Positions 22,896 through 34,329 of a stretch of DNA of 64,000 nt are shown piece after piece (the first letter of the stretch is position 1; every line of letters starts with the position of its first letter). Source of the DNA: Perkinsus marinus ATCC 50983. Its lineage: Eukaryota > Perkinsozoa > Perkinsida > Perkinsidae. The DNA lies in the NCBI RefSeq assembly GCF_000006405.1, contig NW_003216498.1, positions 155,377-219,376 of the forward strand, read 5' to 3'. Position numbers and translations under genes: made by a program. Below the pieces are notes generated by a model. It was given only the letters and a program-made list of their open reading frames with translations, was not told the origin of the DNA and ran no database searches.

Positions 22896-24315
22896 ATGGC
22901 CGAGTCTTCTTCCATCGCGCCTTTACCTAACCTTTCGAATCTCTGGGGACCCTCCCTTGACGAAGAGGGCGACCAGCAGGCTGTGGCACCTATCGAGACC
23001 CTAGGTCCGATATCCGTTGACGAGCACTCGCCAAACTATGGTGCCGGAGAGGAACCCCTAAGGGAGGCGGCCTCTGCCGAGGGCGATGCCCGGGAAGTTG
23101 CTCAATACAATGAGGAGGTCACTGCCGTACAGGAAGGATCAGAAACCCTTATGACCGAGTCAAGGCCTTCTAAGGATGTCAGTCCAGTGGCCGTACAGGA
23201 AGGATCAGCAACCCTTATGACCGAGTCAGGGCCTTCTAAGGATGGCAGTCCAGTGGCCGTACAGGAAGGATCAGCAACCCTTATGACCGAGTCAGGGCCT
23301 TCTAAGGATGGCAGTCCAGTGGCCGTACAGGAAGGATCAGCAACCCTTATGACCGAGTCAGGGCCTTCTAAGGATGTCAGTCCAGTGGCCGTACAGGAAG
23401 GATCAGCAACCCTTATGACCGAGTCAGGGCCTTCTAAGGATGGCAGTCCAGTGGCCGTACAGGAAGGATCAGCAACCCTTATGACCGAGTCAGGGCCTTC
23501 TAAGGATGGCAGTCCAGTGGCCGTACAGGAAGGATCAGCAACTTTACACCATCCGACGATACCCAAGGTTAATATACAGGGGCTGTCAGCATCCCCTGCA
23601 ATCAACAGGGGCACTTCTCTTTCGTTGGTTTCGCCGTCGAACCCACTAGAAGCGACTAGCAGCTACACCATGCATTCAACTTCCCAGTACGAACGGCTCT
23701 CTGGTGCTACTCACCGAACCATAGGAGGCCCTGAGGGAGAGGTCTGGGGGGCCATAGACATCTCTAGGTCCAACATAGGCAGATACAAGGTACTGCTCAA
23801 CCACTACCTTGCCCCACATCGGCCCTGTCTATCAGACCCAACGCATCTACTTCTCTAGCCCTCGTGCCTATACTGGGAAACAGCACCTTATACGCAAGGT
23901 AGAGAGAGCCCTCCCTCGGGACCCTGCCATCACCTCTGGGCCCTTCAGGAGCACCGAGACGCTGCTAGGCGGATCTTACAGGCGTACCAGTCGGAGTCTG
24001 CTAGGTAGTAATCCTCCCATGGGAAATCGATAGAGGAGTGTGGCAGCAGGTCTCGGATGGACGTGAGCCAATCGAGGATGAGTTGTCAGAGTCATGTTGG
24101 GGAACGACAAGGTAGTGGCCCACGATAGTTGAGTAGATGATGGCCCTTTAGGCCTCCTAAGGGAGCGTGCCCGTCTTCGAGCACGAGTATTGGGGCTCAC
24201 CAGGACTAGGGATCAGCTGAGGCATGCACTGAAGACCTCAGTCGAAGTGCTTTGGAGGAAGGATGCCGAGATAAAGTCCTTGAGGTCGTTGTTGGAGGAT
24301 CAGGCCCCTCCTTAG
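22896..24315 (+). CDS. Coiled-coil protein with a 22-residue tandem repeat
   Basis: Five exons (22896-23789, 23836-23898, 23949-24004, 24050-24111, 24152-24315) give 412 residues; introns are 46, 50, 45 and 40 nt and all phases close. An acidic N-terminal region is followed by six full and one partial copies of a 22-residue repeat (VAVQEGSATLMTESGPSKDG plus SP), then a Ser/Thr-rich linker. The C-terminal part is Arg/Leu-rich and helical (LLRERARLRARVLGLTRTRD and onward), a probable coiled coil ending LRSLLEDQAPP. No enzyme motif is present. The repeat is probably disordered and phosphorylatable (Ser/Thr every few residues). The last four exons are recovered only by splicing; unspliced, the frame stops soon after 23789. 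The function is unknown. Confidence 0.7.
23127..23545 (+). repeat. 66-bp in-frame tandem repeat, six full copies
   Basis: Copies begin at 23127, 23193, 23259, 23325, 23391 and 23457, with a partial one at 23523. They are almost identical except copy 1 and a Gly/Val difference at one codon (KDGSP or KDVSP) that follows the order V, G, G, V, G, G. The pattern shows that a three-copy 198-bp unit was duplicated recently. Confidence 0.97.
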
Positions 24316-24427
24316 TCCGATGTGTGAAGCTGTCATGTCCAATGGGTTGTCCACAGTGCCATAGTACTTGCGTTGTAACCTTGCGTAGTGACCATAGGGC
24401 ACTGCAGTTGTTGTTATTGTTGTCATA

Positions 24428-25720
24428 ATGGTTGGTACAGCGCCTCTCCTACACCACATGTCGCCATACAAGGCATCTCCTAAGTGGACCTTGAAGGGGG
24501 AGGGCTGTGTTGAAGTCAGCAGAGCGTGAGCCTCGGTCCTCGTAGTGTCCTTCACATAGGCACAGCGCCGTTTGGACCGGCATGCGAATAAGGTTCCTGG
24601 TCCAGGGAAGTATGATATCATCGGTAGAGTTGACCACACGTCGAAGTTCAGGACCTTGGCGAGGTAGGGCGTAACGTAGCTGGACGGTATTGGCTATCTA
24701 GGTCATGTTCGTTCGGATCGGCATCACGCTTCGTGGACGAGCGGAGACCAACCACTTCTCCGGAGAAGAAACAAAGGAGTGGTATAGAACCTGGTCCTGG
24801 TAATAGGAGCCTCTGCCATTAACGTCGTCATCATCACCTTATACTTCAACAGTAGTGCTTATCATAGGAATCTAAACTCGTATTGTTAGGGAAGTAGGAA
24901 TGGCAATTCTCGAGCAGGTGCCTATTCTCCCCCTAGCGACTTCAGCGGTAGACCCTTTACCTCTCATGGGAACATCACTTTCGGTACGGGAGGCAGAATG
25001 TTCCCCAAGTGCATGGAGAAGATGGCGCGGAACTCCCCAGGGCCGGGTGTTTACGAGATTAGAAATAAGTAGTATCGAGGGGCAACTCGTAGCTCTCACT
25101 TGTGGTATCATCTTTTTTATGGTGTCTATAAAATTCCAAAATAGCGTTGTCGTAGAGTAGTAAGAACTTCCTAGGGAGGACGGGTAGGGTCTTGGCAGGA
25201 ACCGCCAAGGGTCAGCAACCCTGAGCGATCGAGCAATTGGGGTCGCTGGTCGGCATGATTGGTACTACGACAAGGACATTATCGCCACTCGAGGGAAGCC
25301 AGGTGACGGTCCATGCCCTCTCGTCGTCCTCTATGGTCAGTGACAGGTCCGGGAACATACGACTACAAGGTTGGATCAGAGGAGCCGTGCATGAGGTTTG
25401 GCACCAGCAAGAGGCCTCCTATATACCACATTTCCTCTAGAGGGCATCCCGGACCAGGTCAGCGTTCGAGCCACGACACAGAGTAGTGAGAGTTCGTAGG
25501 TGCATACAATTTGAAGTCGACTTTGGAAGGCCTTAAATACAGCTTTGCTGGTAGGGACAAATATGGAGGAGCGCTGACTGTGGTTAACGAGTGAGTGTGA
25601 ACGGGCACCAGGAGTGGGTCCAGGGTTGGTTGCTGTCAGTAGCACTGTGGGACCACAGCTGACCCAGCCCACGCAGTTCGGATGAGCGGGCAAGTCACCA
25701 ATTCTGCGAGTTTAATCACG
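24428..25720 (+). CDS. SHIPPO/ODF3-like STPGP-repeat protein
   Basis: Proteins of this family coat flagellar or axonemal and other microtubule structures. The gene starts at ATG 24428 (MVGTAPLLHHMSPYKASPKW) and has about eight exons with introns of 40-60 nt (one near 119 nt at 24800-24920). Spliced segments contain the diagnostic PGP-G-x-Y motif repeatedly: NKVPGPGKYDIIG, GIEPGPGAYSPPSDF, NSPGPGVYEIR, GKPGPGTYDYKVG and HPGPGAYNLKS. Each is followed by a short F/Y-x-F/M-G stretch such as SCSFGSASRF, ITFGTGGRMF, CMRFGTSKRPP and KYSFAGRDKYGG, as the family has. The repeats become visible only after splicing. The C-terminal end is uncertain (25660-25720), as is one exon join near 25075-25190. Sequence on the opposite strand here has longer but meaningless open frames. 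Confidence 0.72.
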
Positions 25721-25833
25721 AGAAACATTGTTTGTTGTTCATTGAGATGTACGATAGTCATGATCGCACATGGATGTGCTCAACCTCGCCAGGTGTCGAG
25801 TTGAGTCACCATTATAGGGATGGTCGCCGGGAG

Positions 25834-25848
25834 TAGTAGTAGTAGTAG

Positions 25849-25883
<35 letters not shown>
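25834..25883 (+). repeat. Compound triplet microsatellite (GTA)n(GTT)n
   Basis: About five GTA units run directly into about twelve GTT units. The abrupt switch suggests that one tract arose by mutation within the other, followed by slippage. Confidence 0.95.
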
Positions 25884-26053
25884 GGGTGCCCTTATGCCGA
25901 CCGCGCTGAGCGCAGTATACGGCCTTGGCGGCACACAGGCTGCGGGGCCTGTAGATAGTTCGTCCCCGTGGCGAACCCCTTCCGGCTGGGGCTCTGCCAA
26001 TGGTAATTAATTAGGTGTAGAGGGAAAATAAAACGGTACAAGAAATAGAAGAA

Positions 26054-26106
26054 TAGTACAGGCAAATAATACGAAATTATACATTTTTTTTTATTTGCCT
26101 GTACTA
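26054..26106. repeat. 16-bp perfect inverted repeat, 21-nt loop
   Basis: Arms 26054-26069 (TAGTACAGGCAAATAA) and 26091-26106 are exact reverse complements. It is AT-rich in the loop with a T-run, followed by A9 and the GTA microsatellite. It could be a tiny fold-back insertion or a transcript-end hairpin; no partner copy was seen. Confidence 0.85.
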
Positions 26107-26112
26107 AAAAAA

Positions 26113-26114
<2 letters not shown>

Positions 26115-26186
<72 letters not shown>

Positions 26187-26196
26187 ATAGTAGTAG
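26115..26196 (+). repeat. (GTA)n microsatellite before the acyltransferase gene
   Basis: Some 25 GTA units with one AAT interruption near 26186. It lies within the 90 bp before the start codon at 26203, so length variation would alter the 5' UTR or promoter. Confidence 0.95.
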
Positions 26197-26202
26197 TTTC
26201 CC

Positions 26203-28360
26203 ATGCTATTGCTATTGCTACCGATGGTAGTGGCTCCGGTGTGCGGAAGCATTGGCATCCCAGCGATCCATGTTGAGTATAGTGATGATATCCAAGGTCA
26301 CTTTGAGCTTGGATACAAAGTAGGTCCGCTTCCTGCCGACAAGACTAGGGCTGTCCTAGGTTGGATACGCCCTGCGAGACCACATACGGGCCGCTCTTGA
26401 AATTGACGCTTCCTTGTTGGAGCTGGTCAAGTGGCATGAGAATAGTAATTGGGAAAAATAGGATGTCTTTACACCAGACAGTTTGGGAGGTACGGAGGCT
26501 CAGCGGTGGCTGCGACTTTACAGCGAAAATGCCAGGGAGGCGTACCCGAAAATTCATTCAGAAATGAGAGGCCTGAGTCGGGGCACAGGTGGGGTGGGAT
26601 GACGGTCTAGTTTTTAAGGGGTCGTCAACCATTCGGGGAGGAGGAAGTCAATAATAAGTTCATGCATTGCGAAGCAAACGGTTATGCATATCTAGATTTC
26701 CGAGATGGCTCTCTTCAATTTGAGAGTACGACCATAGACCACGAAACGCTTCTAAAACGTTGGTGTCAATCGATTCACATTGTTATCAAGTTGACTTCCG
26801 AAAATTTGAAGGTGTTGAAAACACTACTTTGCATAGCGGTTCGGCTCACACTGTCGAGCTAAAGCTCTCTCGCAACATTAGTAGCTTTCTTTACGAATAA
26901 AGTCGCCTGTATCCGTACCCTGGTCGAGTTCTGTCATAGCCTAGGGTGCTCAGGTCTGCCCCTGGATACGGTCCTGCTGGCCAACCATAGAAGTGAGATG
27001 GAGCTGCTTATGAATCGATCGAGGCATTCTGTGGTGGGAAGGAGGGTAGAGCGAGGGTGTACAGACGTACACTGGCAGAAGCGAGGTGACTAGTATTGGG
27101 CCCATCAGTGGTGACCAGTGTGGTAGGTTGGATCGGTTGGGCCCATAATGAGGACTATGATTGGCCCATGAGCCATCGTCCGGGGTATATCATCTACGCT
27201 ACCGTCTATGACTCCGTGGGGACTGGGGTAAGGCCCGTTGGGAAGGCGAGGGTCAGTATAGCTGTACGCAGATCCAACAACGATGGGCGGCCTATACGTA
27301 CCCTCTGGGGCTCAGTGGATTGGCAGTGAGCGTCAACAGGTGAGGCCATACTGTAGAGTATACTAGCTGTTACAGTGTTGGAATATATGTTCGGGGCGTT
27401 TCCTCACGAATTATAGAAGTTTATGTTCGAAATCGGATACAAGTGTACAGAAACCAATTATCCGAAATTCCCTCAAAATTTCAGAATTGTCGCCAACGTA
27501 TGTAGTTGAGCATGTGCATGCTTTCCCATCCTTAGTGACGGCATCGTGAGTACGGTCAACTCCCTCTACCCCACCGAGCTGGTCGTGCCCACTGAATCAC
27601 AGCCGGCCATAGGACAGATCATTCTCGGAAGACACCTCTGCACCGCTACCTCAGTCGAGGAGGCTGTCCTTGTGTGAGGACCAGAGGCTTGGCGACAGAT
27701 CGCATGCCTTCCGTCAGATTGGGGGACCGTCGCCTCTCCACTGGGCATGGGTACAACTTTGCCAACTATAAGGACCCGAGCTCAGCTGTGCTGTGGGGAA
27801 GCCTCCTATGACTCTACTACGTTGGTGCATCGCTCCTTCAGGTACATCGAGAGTGCGCCTGGCGGCGAGTTGGCCTCCAGGAACCTCACTGAGGAAGGCG
27901 CTGGAAGGCCAACAGGTCAGACCTGAGTTCAGTCGCATTCAGTTGGAGTTGATTCCCCTCTCAGTTCATGCAAATTCCTACATTTTTCTAAAGGGCGTCG
28001 CCGAGAATCCGGGCCCTAGTAGTGGGCATCGCCTCGCCCGTTTTGAGGAGCTGGCTGGGAACGTGAAAAGGCCGGCAGACCTTCTCAAGGTGGGGGCTTT
28101 ACGTGTGAGATGGCATGAGACATGTTTGGGTTCAGATTCTATCGGACAGCGGTGATGCTGAATGGCCTATCTTCAGAGACAGGGAGAATGCTCTATTGCA
28201 GAAGGACAGTGGGACTACCGACCTCACGGTTTTCATCACCCTCTCTGGGGAGTGGCCTCGCATAGAAGTAGGTGAACATCGGTGTCGAACCGCGACGAAA
28301 TTTTCGGTAGAAAATTTTCGGACTACTATTGCAGGCGTGGTTTGGTTGCGATGCATTTGA
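26203..28360 (+). CDS. Secreted C45-type acyltransferase/peptidase (AAT-like Ntn hydrolase)
   Basis: Eleven exons (26203-26319, 26360-26425, 26462-26588, 26954-27085, 27127-27215, 27257-27339, 27536-27673, 27718-27792, 27842-27915, 27965-28089, 28136-28360) sum to 416 residues with every phase closed. A signal peptide opens the protein (MLLLLLPMVVAPVCG). Family landmarks of acyl-CoA:6-aminopenicillanate acyltransferase-like proteins occur in order: HFELGYKVGYALRDHI, RGTGLPLDTVLLAN, GCTD with the predicted nucleophile Cys139 exposed after self-cleavage, WAHNEDYDWP, YPLGLSGLAVSVNSDG, VNSLYPTE, STGHGYNFANY, YIESAPGG, VHANSYIF and GPSSGHRLARF. It should hydrolyse or transfer acyl/amide groups outside the cell or in a secretory compartment; the substrate is unknown. 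Intron 3 is 365 nt, and intron 6 carries a MITE-A. Unspliced, the gene shows many false stops. Confidence 0.85.
27373..27531 (+). mobile_element. MITE-A copy 3, inside intron 6 of the acyltransferase gene
   Basis: Begins CAGTGTTGGAATATATG and ends in a degenerate TTTCCCATC; the core GTTTCCTCACGAATTATAG and the GTGTACAGAAACCAAT stretch match the 52.5-kb copy. The right terminus has decayed, and the intron acceptor CTTAG (27531-27535) abuts it, so the last bases of the element may now form part of the splice acceptor. Confidence 0.8.
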
Positions 28361-29033
28361 ATTTTTGTGTAGTTATCGGTGCAGTACGCGGCATTTAAAA
28401 TGCGCAATGCTTGTCGGATCGGTTTCTCTTTGACCACGTTGGAGTTTCACCCGTCTTAGGTGAAGTGGCGTAATACTCGGTGACAAACCCGATATTCGCG
28501 GTGATATGCAGTAGTCGTGAAATATATTTTTCACTAGTGTTTTGCAGATCACTAGGGTGAAACTCCGTTAAATTTTGAGCTAATTTCTCCAGCAAGCGTC
28601 TTGAATATATCTTCTACATTGAAATCCAAATCGTGTGCCATACGCATGAGCTCATCAGATTTGGACTGATCGCCCTTGGAACGAGTCGAGTCGCACTTTC
28701 TCAAGATCAACGACACAGATCCCACTGGGTGACGGAAGGCCTGGCCCGATGCAGCACCTAGTGACTCCAGATCATAGGTATCTATTGTCTCAGGGAGGGG
28801 TAGCTGGATTCAAAGCCCTGGAGGGGACGAAGCTGAAGGATTGGGCTTTGGCCCCTACACTCACGATGATAGCGGAGTTGACAGCGATGAGTATGTACTC
28901 ATGTCTTGATTCTCATGCTATTTGTTTCTGACGAGATCTGCGGCAATGTGAGTAGTTGAGTCAATTCAAAAGGGTGGGGAAGGCGTGGTCGTCGGGGGTG
29001 TATTAGTGGTTAAGGAGAGCAGTTGTAATTAGA
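28361..29033. other. Spacer containing MITE-B copy 1
   Basis: No gene seen. The MITE-B at 28441-28566 is the only recognised feature; the remainder holds the promoter of the ULK4-like kinase gene. Confidence 0.5.
28441..28566 (+). mobile_element. MITE-B copy 1 (most intact)
   Basis: 126 bp with perfect 12-bp inverted ends GGAGTTTCACCC / GGGTGAAACTCC. Flanks show GTT on both sides, a possible 3-bp target duplication. Internal family words are GTGAAGTGGCGTAATACTC, GATATTCGCGGTGATATGC, and AGTAGTCGTGAAATATATTT. It has no coding capacity. Confidence 0.9.
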
Positions 29034-32000
29034 ATGAATAATTATCATTTATATGAGGAGATAGGCCATGGCAAATACACTGTCGTTTACAAAGGGAGGA
29101 AGCGGTACTCAATTGAGTATGTTGGGGTGAAGAGTACTGAGAAGTGCCGGAGGAGTCGGGTCATGAACGAAGTCGCGGTAAGTCGCAGTTGTTGTCGAAG
29201 ACCCATGGCCCCTCCTGTCTTAGGTCCTGAACGATATTAAGGGGCACTTCAACGTCCTCAGATTCAACAACTGGTGGGTCGTCGTCGGGCTTTGAAAGTG
29301 TCTATGGTTGGTAGCCGACAGGTATGAGACACGTAACCACTTGTGGATAATAACAGAGTATTGTGCTGGAGGAGATCTCTTGAAGGTCCTCAAGCAGGAT
29401 GCCAAGGTCTCGCCTGATCAGGTCTGATGGCAATCCCAGCTTGCTCCGATATGGTCTTGGCTTCAGTGTCGCGCCTTCTGTCTGGACATAGTCGCGGGGC
29501 TCCACCACGTGCATCGTAATGGTATCATCTACGGTGACTTGAAGCCATCTAACCTGCTCTTCACTGAGGAGGGTCGGCTGAAGCTGTGTGACTTTGGTAT
29601 GAGTCAAAGGCTCAGTGACCTCGAGAATCTGTCGGCCAAAGGGAAGCCCCTACCGAGACGAGGTGAATGGCTGACCATGGCCGGCGGCGGCCCTTCATCT
29701 CTTGCTATGCCTTCTACTGTAGGTACGCCGTACTATATGGCGCCAGAGTTGTTCCTCGATAGGGGTGTACACTCCTTTGCGTCGGATCTCTGGGCCTTGG
29801 GCATTGTCATGCATGAACTGGTAGAGGCACTACTGGTCTGTGACTTGTCGTCGTTATCTATTGTAGGTCACTGGACGTCCACCGTTCGTCTCGAATTCCT
29901 TCCAATCCCTACAGCAGTTAATAAAGGAGGAAGATCCGAAGCCTGACATAACACCTCTGAGCTCCTCTATGACTGACTTGGTTCACGGCAGAGGGCGAGG
30001 GGGAGACGACGGCCTCTTGTCGAAGGACCCGGTAAGTCTCTGCTACGCTGTCGTTATATGCCTCCATTGCTCTGAATCAGGTCACCCGCTTGGACTGGCC
30101 GAGGCTGCTAGCTCATGCATTTTGGAAAGGGCAATTCGACCATTTGCTCGAGATAGTGTTGCCGATACAGAAGCACTTCGTTGATTATGTCAATACAACT
30201 CATCGTGAGACGCGGCTACCGTCTTGGCCGACCTCATCTCGCTGTCAGGTCTACACTATCCTAACAGTAGACGAGAAGCTGTTAGTATGTCCACTTCTTC
30301 ACAGCGAGTGAATCCTTTGGCCGTACAAACACCGAGCTCAGAGATGTTACGATCGGAGACTCCATCGGTCATGGGCCAGCCGACGCCTCCGACGCGGTGC
30401 CAGACGGTAGGTTGGTAACTGGGTGGTGGTCAGCAAGCAGTGGGGTCAGATACAGCAGTTGGTATTCCATCCATCGACCCCTTCCGAGTCTAGGAGGGCC
30501 ACTGTGGCTGTGACCATCACTAAGCTACTTCCACATTGGTCAGATCAGTCGGTGAGCCCAATATCTACGATCCTAGAGGACGAGGGAGCGGTCCCTCCAG
30601 GTGGGCTGAGGTCGTCACCCTGTCTATGATACTATGCTTGGTGTACTCAGATTCATCCAGTGATTTCGTTGATAACGAGGGCATCGAGGCAGGCTCAGCA
30701 GGGAAGGAGAACCTCAGAGGTTGGGAAAATCGTTTACCGTAATTTCATCAGATAGTGAGTTTATCGAGGGGACACTGCTTCTCTGCAGGTTCAAGGCCTA
30801 CGACCGGGAAGATTTCGTGGTAGCCATAACTCAGTCAGCGACATCTGCCGTCCTCAACAGGGAGGTGGGACATGCAACCACAGGCAGGCGGCCTTAGCGA
30901 AGGTCTCTGCTGTCAGGTACACCACCATATAGCAGTAATTCATCAGCACTTACGGTCGGCCGCCTCTCCCGATCTGGTTCATGCCATTATACAGTATCTC
31001 ACCCACTTGGCAGAGAGGGTCGAGGTGGGCCTCAGCCGCAGCGGTCACAACTTCGCACTAGTCCCTGTCAGATCGCTGATGTGGTCTTGAACTCCTCCAT
31101 CCTGTCTCTGTTGTTGGTCCTGGCCTCGCCTCCAGCTGACAGGGATGCTGATCACAGCGGTACGAAATCTCGGTCATGGACAATAGCGAGGCGGAGCGAA
31201 GCACTGCGGATTGATACTCTTAATGTAGCTCCGTAGCCGCACTGTATTTCGAATTTCCCTTCAGATGCTCGGCAAGGCGTTGCGGCATGCTTCATTCATT
31301 GAGCCCGGGTACACTGCTGCTGGGGGCAGTCACTCAATGATGGTCGGGGTCAGCGTTGCTAGTCACCACAGTGTCGAAGCTGCACTCAGCCGCACTAGCC
31401 TCGACACAGTGGTCAGTGGCGCCTATGGAGGCTACGGCCTTTTCGAGGTGTGTGGGCCGACGGATTCCTGTGATGAGATACCACCACTTTAGGTGTTGCA
31501 GCAGTGCATCGACCCGTTCAACTCTCCCGCTATACGACGGAGTGCTCTGGCGGCCTTGGGGGAGCTCATGTTCTACGTCGCGACCCAGCAGACCCCAGCC
31601 GGGTCAGCCCAAGCAGTGGCGGCAGACACTACCGCCAATAGTAAGGTTCATGCTTGAGGGCTTCACATGGCTCGCCATAGGTATATTATCTGGATGTTCA
31701 TCTTCCTCCTTGGAGTTGCCTCCCTCGGTGGTCTCAATAGTCATGCAGACCTGTCTTGTAGGGCAGTTGCAACTACTCGCCTCCGAACAACTATCGACCA
31801 TCTCAGATCCGCAGTGACGACCTCGAGCTCCATGGTCTACTCATGTTGGCTGCGCAGACCCTCCGCAACATAGCCCTCATGGCGCCCAATGGCTGGGTCA
31901 CGGCCAACCTCCTCACCCCCGCCATAGATGCTCAGGTGGGACTCGACTTACTTTGTGCTCATTATGTTTGGTTCCCATACTTCTTTTTGATGTTTCTGAT

Positions 32001-33959
32001 GGGCATCTTTGCCTAGACCTAATAAGTAGTTGACGGCGAATAGAACTTTCCTTGCTACGCCGGAGAAGGGTCGTCTGGCTAATGCATAATGCCATTGAAA
32101 CTTCATAGGTCCTTAGCAGACTCTGCCGAGTTTGTTGTGACACGACAGTGAGCGTTGGAGTGAGAGTAACTTGTCTAGCAGCGTTGGATGATACGTAGGC
32201 CCCTTTCTCCGTGGACGGCGACGGGCAAGGCGATCCTGCTTAGGCTCGACTTGGTCCCGACTATGAGGAAGTTAGCTGCCACTGAGCTCCTCCGAGTATG
32301 TGTGAGTGGCATGCAGCTGGCTGGACAGGCGAGTGCTGAAGCTGATATACAGCGGGCTGTGTCTTCCGCGGTGAGCCTACTATCATCAGCACTGCCTTCA
32401 CGCAGTGTCTCGGTCAGGCATCGTTCGGTCTGCGGCTATTGAGTTCACATCGTATCGACGCGACTACAGCGGAGCGACTCGTGATCGAAGCCCTCTCTAT
32501 CCTAGGTCAACCACGACTTTCTAGCGTGGTAAGTTATTCTTATCCGTATCTGGTTGCACTGCTGTACTTCAGTCACGCGGCAAGGTGCTGCTGTTATTGG
32601 CTCGGTTATTCCTCATTCGTGGCACATCCACGGACGCCATAGGAGCCCAGGCCCTACAACTTGCGCTGGAGAAGGTAGGACGATTGGATTCCGACTGTCT
32701 TGGATGATGCCTGGTCTATTCAGGGCTTGGCGATGAGGTTCGACAGGATCTGCAGAGCCCCCGATGCAGCTCGAGATGAGGACAGCGAAGATGAAGATAC
32801 GGCCTCATATCTGCAACGGGCTCTGAGTGTTATCATCGACGCCGTATCGATTTGCCTATGGCAGTGTCTCGCTGATGCCGTAAGTCTACCCCGGCCTAAC
32901 TGTTGTGACGGAAGGAACTCGTCTCAGTCAAGCTCTATTACTGTTCAATTGCCAATGCGTTCGGTGTGTTGACGTTTGTATATCCCTATCATATGCTACA
33001 CTACGGATCATCTCGGTCAAGACAGATACTTTAGGTATTGGAGCTCCACTCTGTGGCTACGACGTCTAACCCAACGCCATCCCCTCGATACAGCAGCCGC
33101 AGCGGCTCATCCTCAACTTCGGCCTCTTCCTTCTCCTCGTCATCGTCGCTCCGCCGTGGATCGTCCTCGTCATGTCAAGGGACGAACATATCCCGAGCAC
33201 TGAATATAATCATGCATCTCCTAGCCAACTCCAACATGGCCAGATGTAAGGGCCTCGCCTGTCCTCTCAGAAGTCTTTTCAATGCGGCCTTCAGGTGTGC
33301 TGACTGCGTCCCATATTCCCCCAGTAGCGAGGATAGCCACGTGGCAGACTACCTGTGCGAGCCCTCGGAGCGGTACGTCTGTTCTGATCGGCAGCAGAGA
33401 CTATGAGCTCGGAGTTGTTAGGGATAATGTCGAGACAAGGCACTAACGCTGGTCTGCAGCATCTCCAGCTGCTGATGATAGAAGGTCTTCCTGCTCAAGT
33501 CGGAGTCATCCTTGGTGGGCAATTCTCTGTCGGCCTGCCGCCGCCACCGAACTGTTTTTGTATTAGAGAGTGGATCTTCCCTATGCGACTGCTTCGTCCA
33601 CAACATGCTGCCAGCGATAATATCCCACACTCACTCCAGTCTAGCAGATGTCAGATTCAGAGCTTTCAAGAGCCTGTCCGATATTATAATGCAGCTCCTG
33701 GGAGATGACGACACGTAAGTCTCCATCACGACTGCAGCCTTTCGGTGTTAGTCACTGATGGCCCCCTATATGTTCGGTCAGGTATAATGCCGATGGGGCT
33801 TTGAGAGCTCGCCTCGCCTCGTTATTGCGAGAACAGCTCCTGCCGTTGGTCGGAGTGTTACTAGGTGATGATGAGCCGACCCCTACTCTACTGCGGAGGC
33901 TATTGGCCTTGGTCATGCCTGATGAGGAGATGACACCAATGGTGAAGTACAGACGATGA
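29034..33959 (+). CDS. ULK4/RUNKEL (FUSED-type) serine/threonine kinase with long helical C-terminus
   Basis: Homologues act in cilia or cytokinesis and carry an N-terminal kinase plus HEAT/ARM-like repeats. The start MNNYHLYEEIGHGKYTVVYK matches the family's YEEIG.G...VVYKGR. Spliced exons (first 29034-29177; introns mostly 44-60 nt) give YVGVKSTEK (Lys kept), NNWYETRNHLWIITEYCAGG, HRNGIIYGDLKPSNLLF, LCDFGMSQ, VGTPYYMAPELFLD, FASDLWALGIVMHEL, VTGRPPFVSNSFQSLQQL and LLSKDPVTRLDWPRLLAHAF. The catalytic loop reads YGDLKPSN instead of HRDLKPEN, as in RUNKEL-type members (which have YCDLKPSN). A linker of about 250 residues follows, then Leu-rich helical exons to LMPDEEMTPMVKYRR and TGA at 33957. 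Exons between 30400 and 33960 are only partly resolved; a long intron lies at about 31935-32107. Confidence 0.75.
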
Positions 33960-34329
33960 CAAGAACAATGATGCTGTACATAAGACTGTCATGACGATTG
34001 CCAATGATAAGCTCAGTTGTTGGATTCTCAATTGGAGCTACCCGAGTCTTGGGATACCCCTGGTCTTAGTAGAAACGCACGGTGGTCAGCAGCGCCCACT
34101 GTCACCGGCCCTTTATCAGTGCTCTGATATTCGTTGATATCCGATTATCAAGTACACTCCACTACTGGCTATCCGAAGCTCCACGGTCATCAGTCTTATA
34201 CTTGGCTATAAGAGAGTTTTCATCAGTTTCACTGCGGGATAAATAACCACCGCGCAACCTCTCGTAAGTTATGGACGAGATTAATCTCACCGAGCAGGGT
34301 TTGTATCATCAATATACTATCTTGCACAG

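Larger units (their letters stand above)
25721..26202. other. Spacer with microsatellites and an inverted repeat
   Basis: Holds a GTA/GTT triplet tract at about 25834-25883, a perfect 16-bp inverted repeat at 26054-26106, and a long GTA tract at about 26115-26190 that ends 12 bp before the next start codon. No gene seen. Confidence 0.6.

Noticed and set aside
23127-23545. CRISPR-like array
   Set aside because: Units are contiguous 66-bp in-frame coding copies without spacers, in a eukaryotic gene.
23102-23614. Minus-strand 170-codon repetitive frame
   Set aside because: It is the antisense of the 66-bp coding repeat, kept open by the repeat's period being a multiple of three.
24238-24639. 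Minus-strand 133-codon frame
   Set aside because: The plus strand spliced into PGPG-x-Y repeats gives a coherent SHIPPO-like protein; the minus frame has no family likeness.
26458-26461. Apparent in-frame TAG in the acyltransferase gene, suggesting a pseudogene
   Set aside because: It is the 3' end of a 36-nt intron (26426-26461) with matching phases; the GGGG shift at about 27795 is likewise inside an intron.
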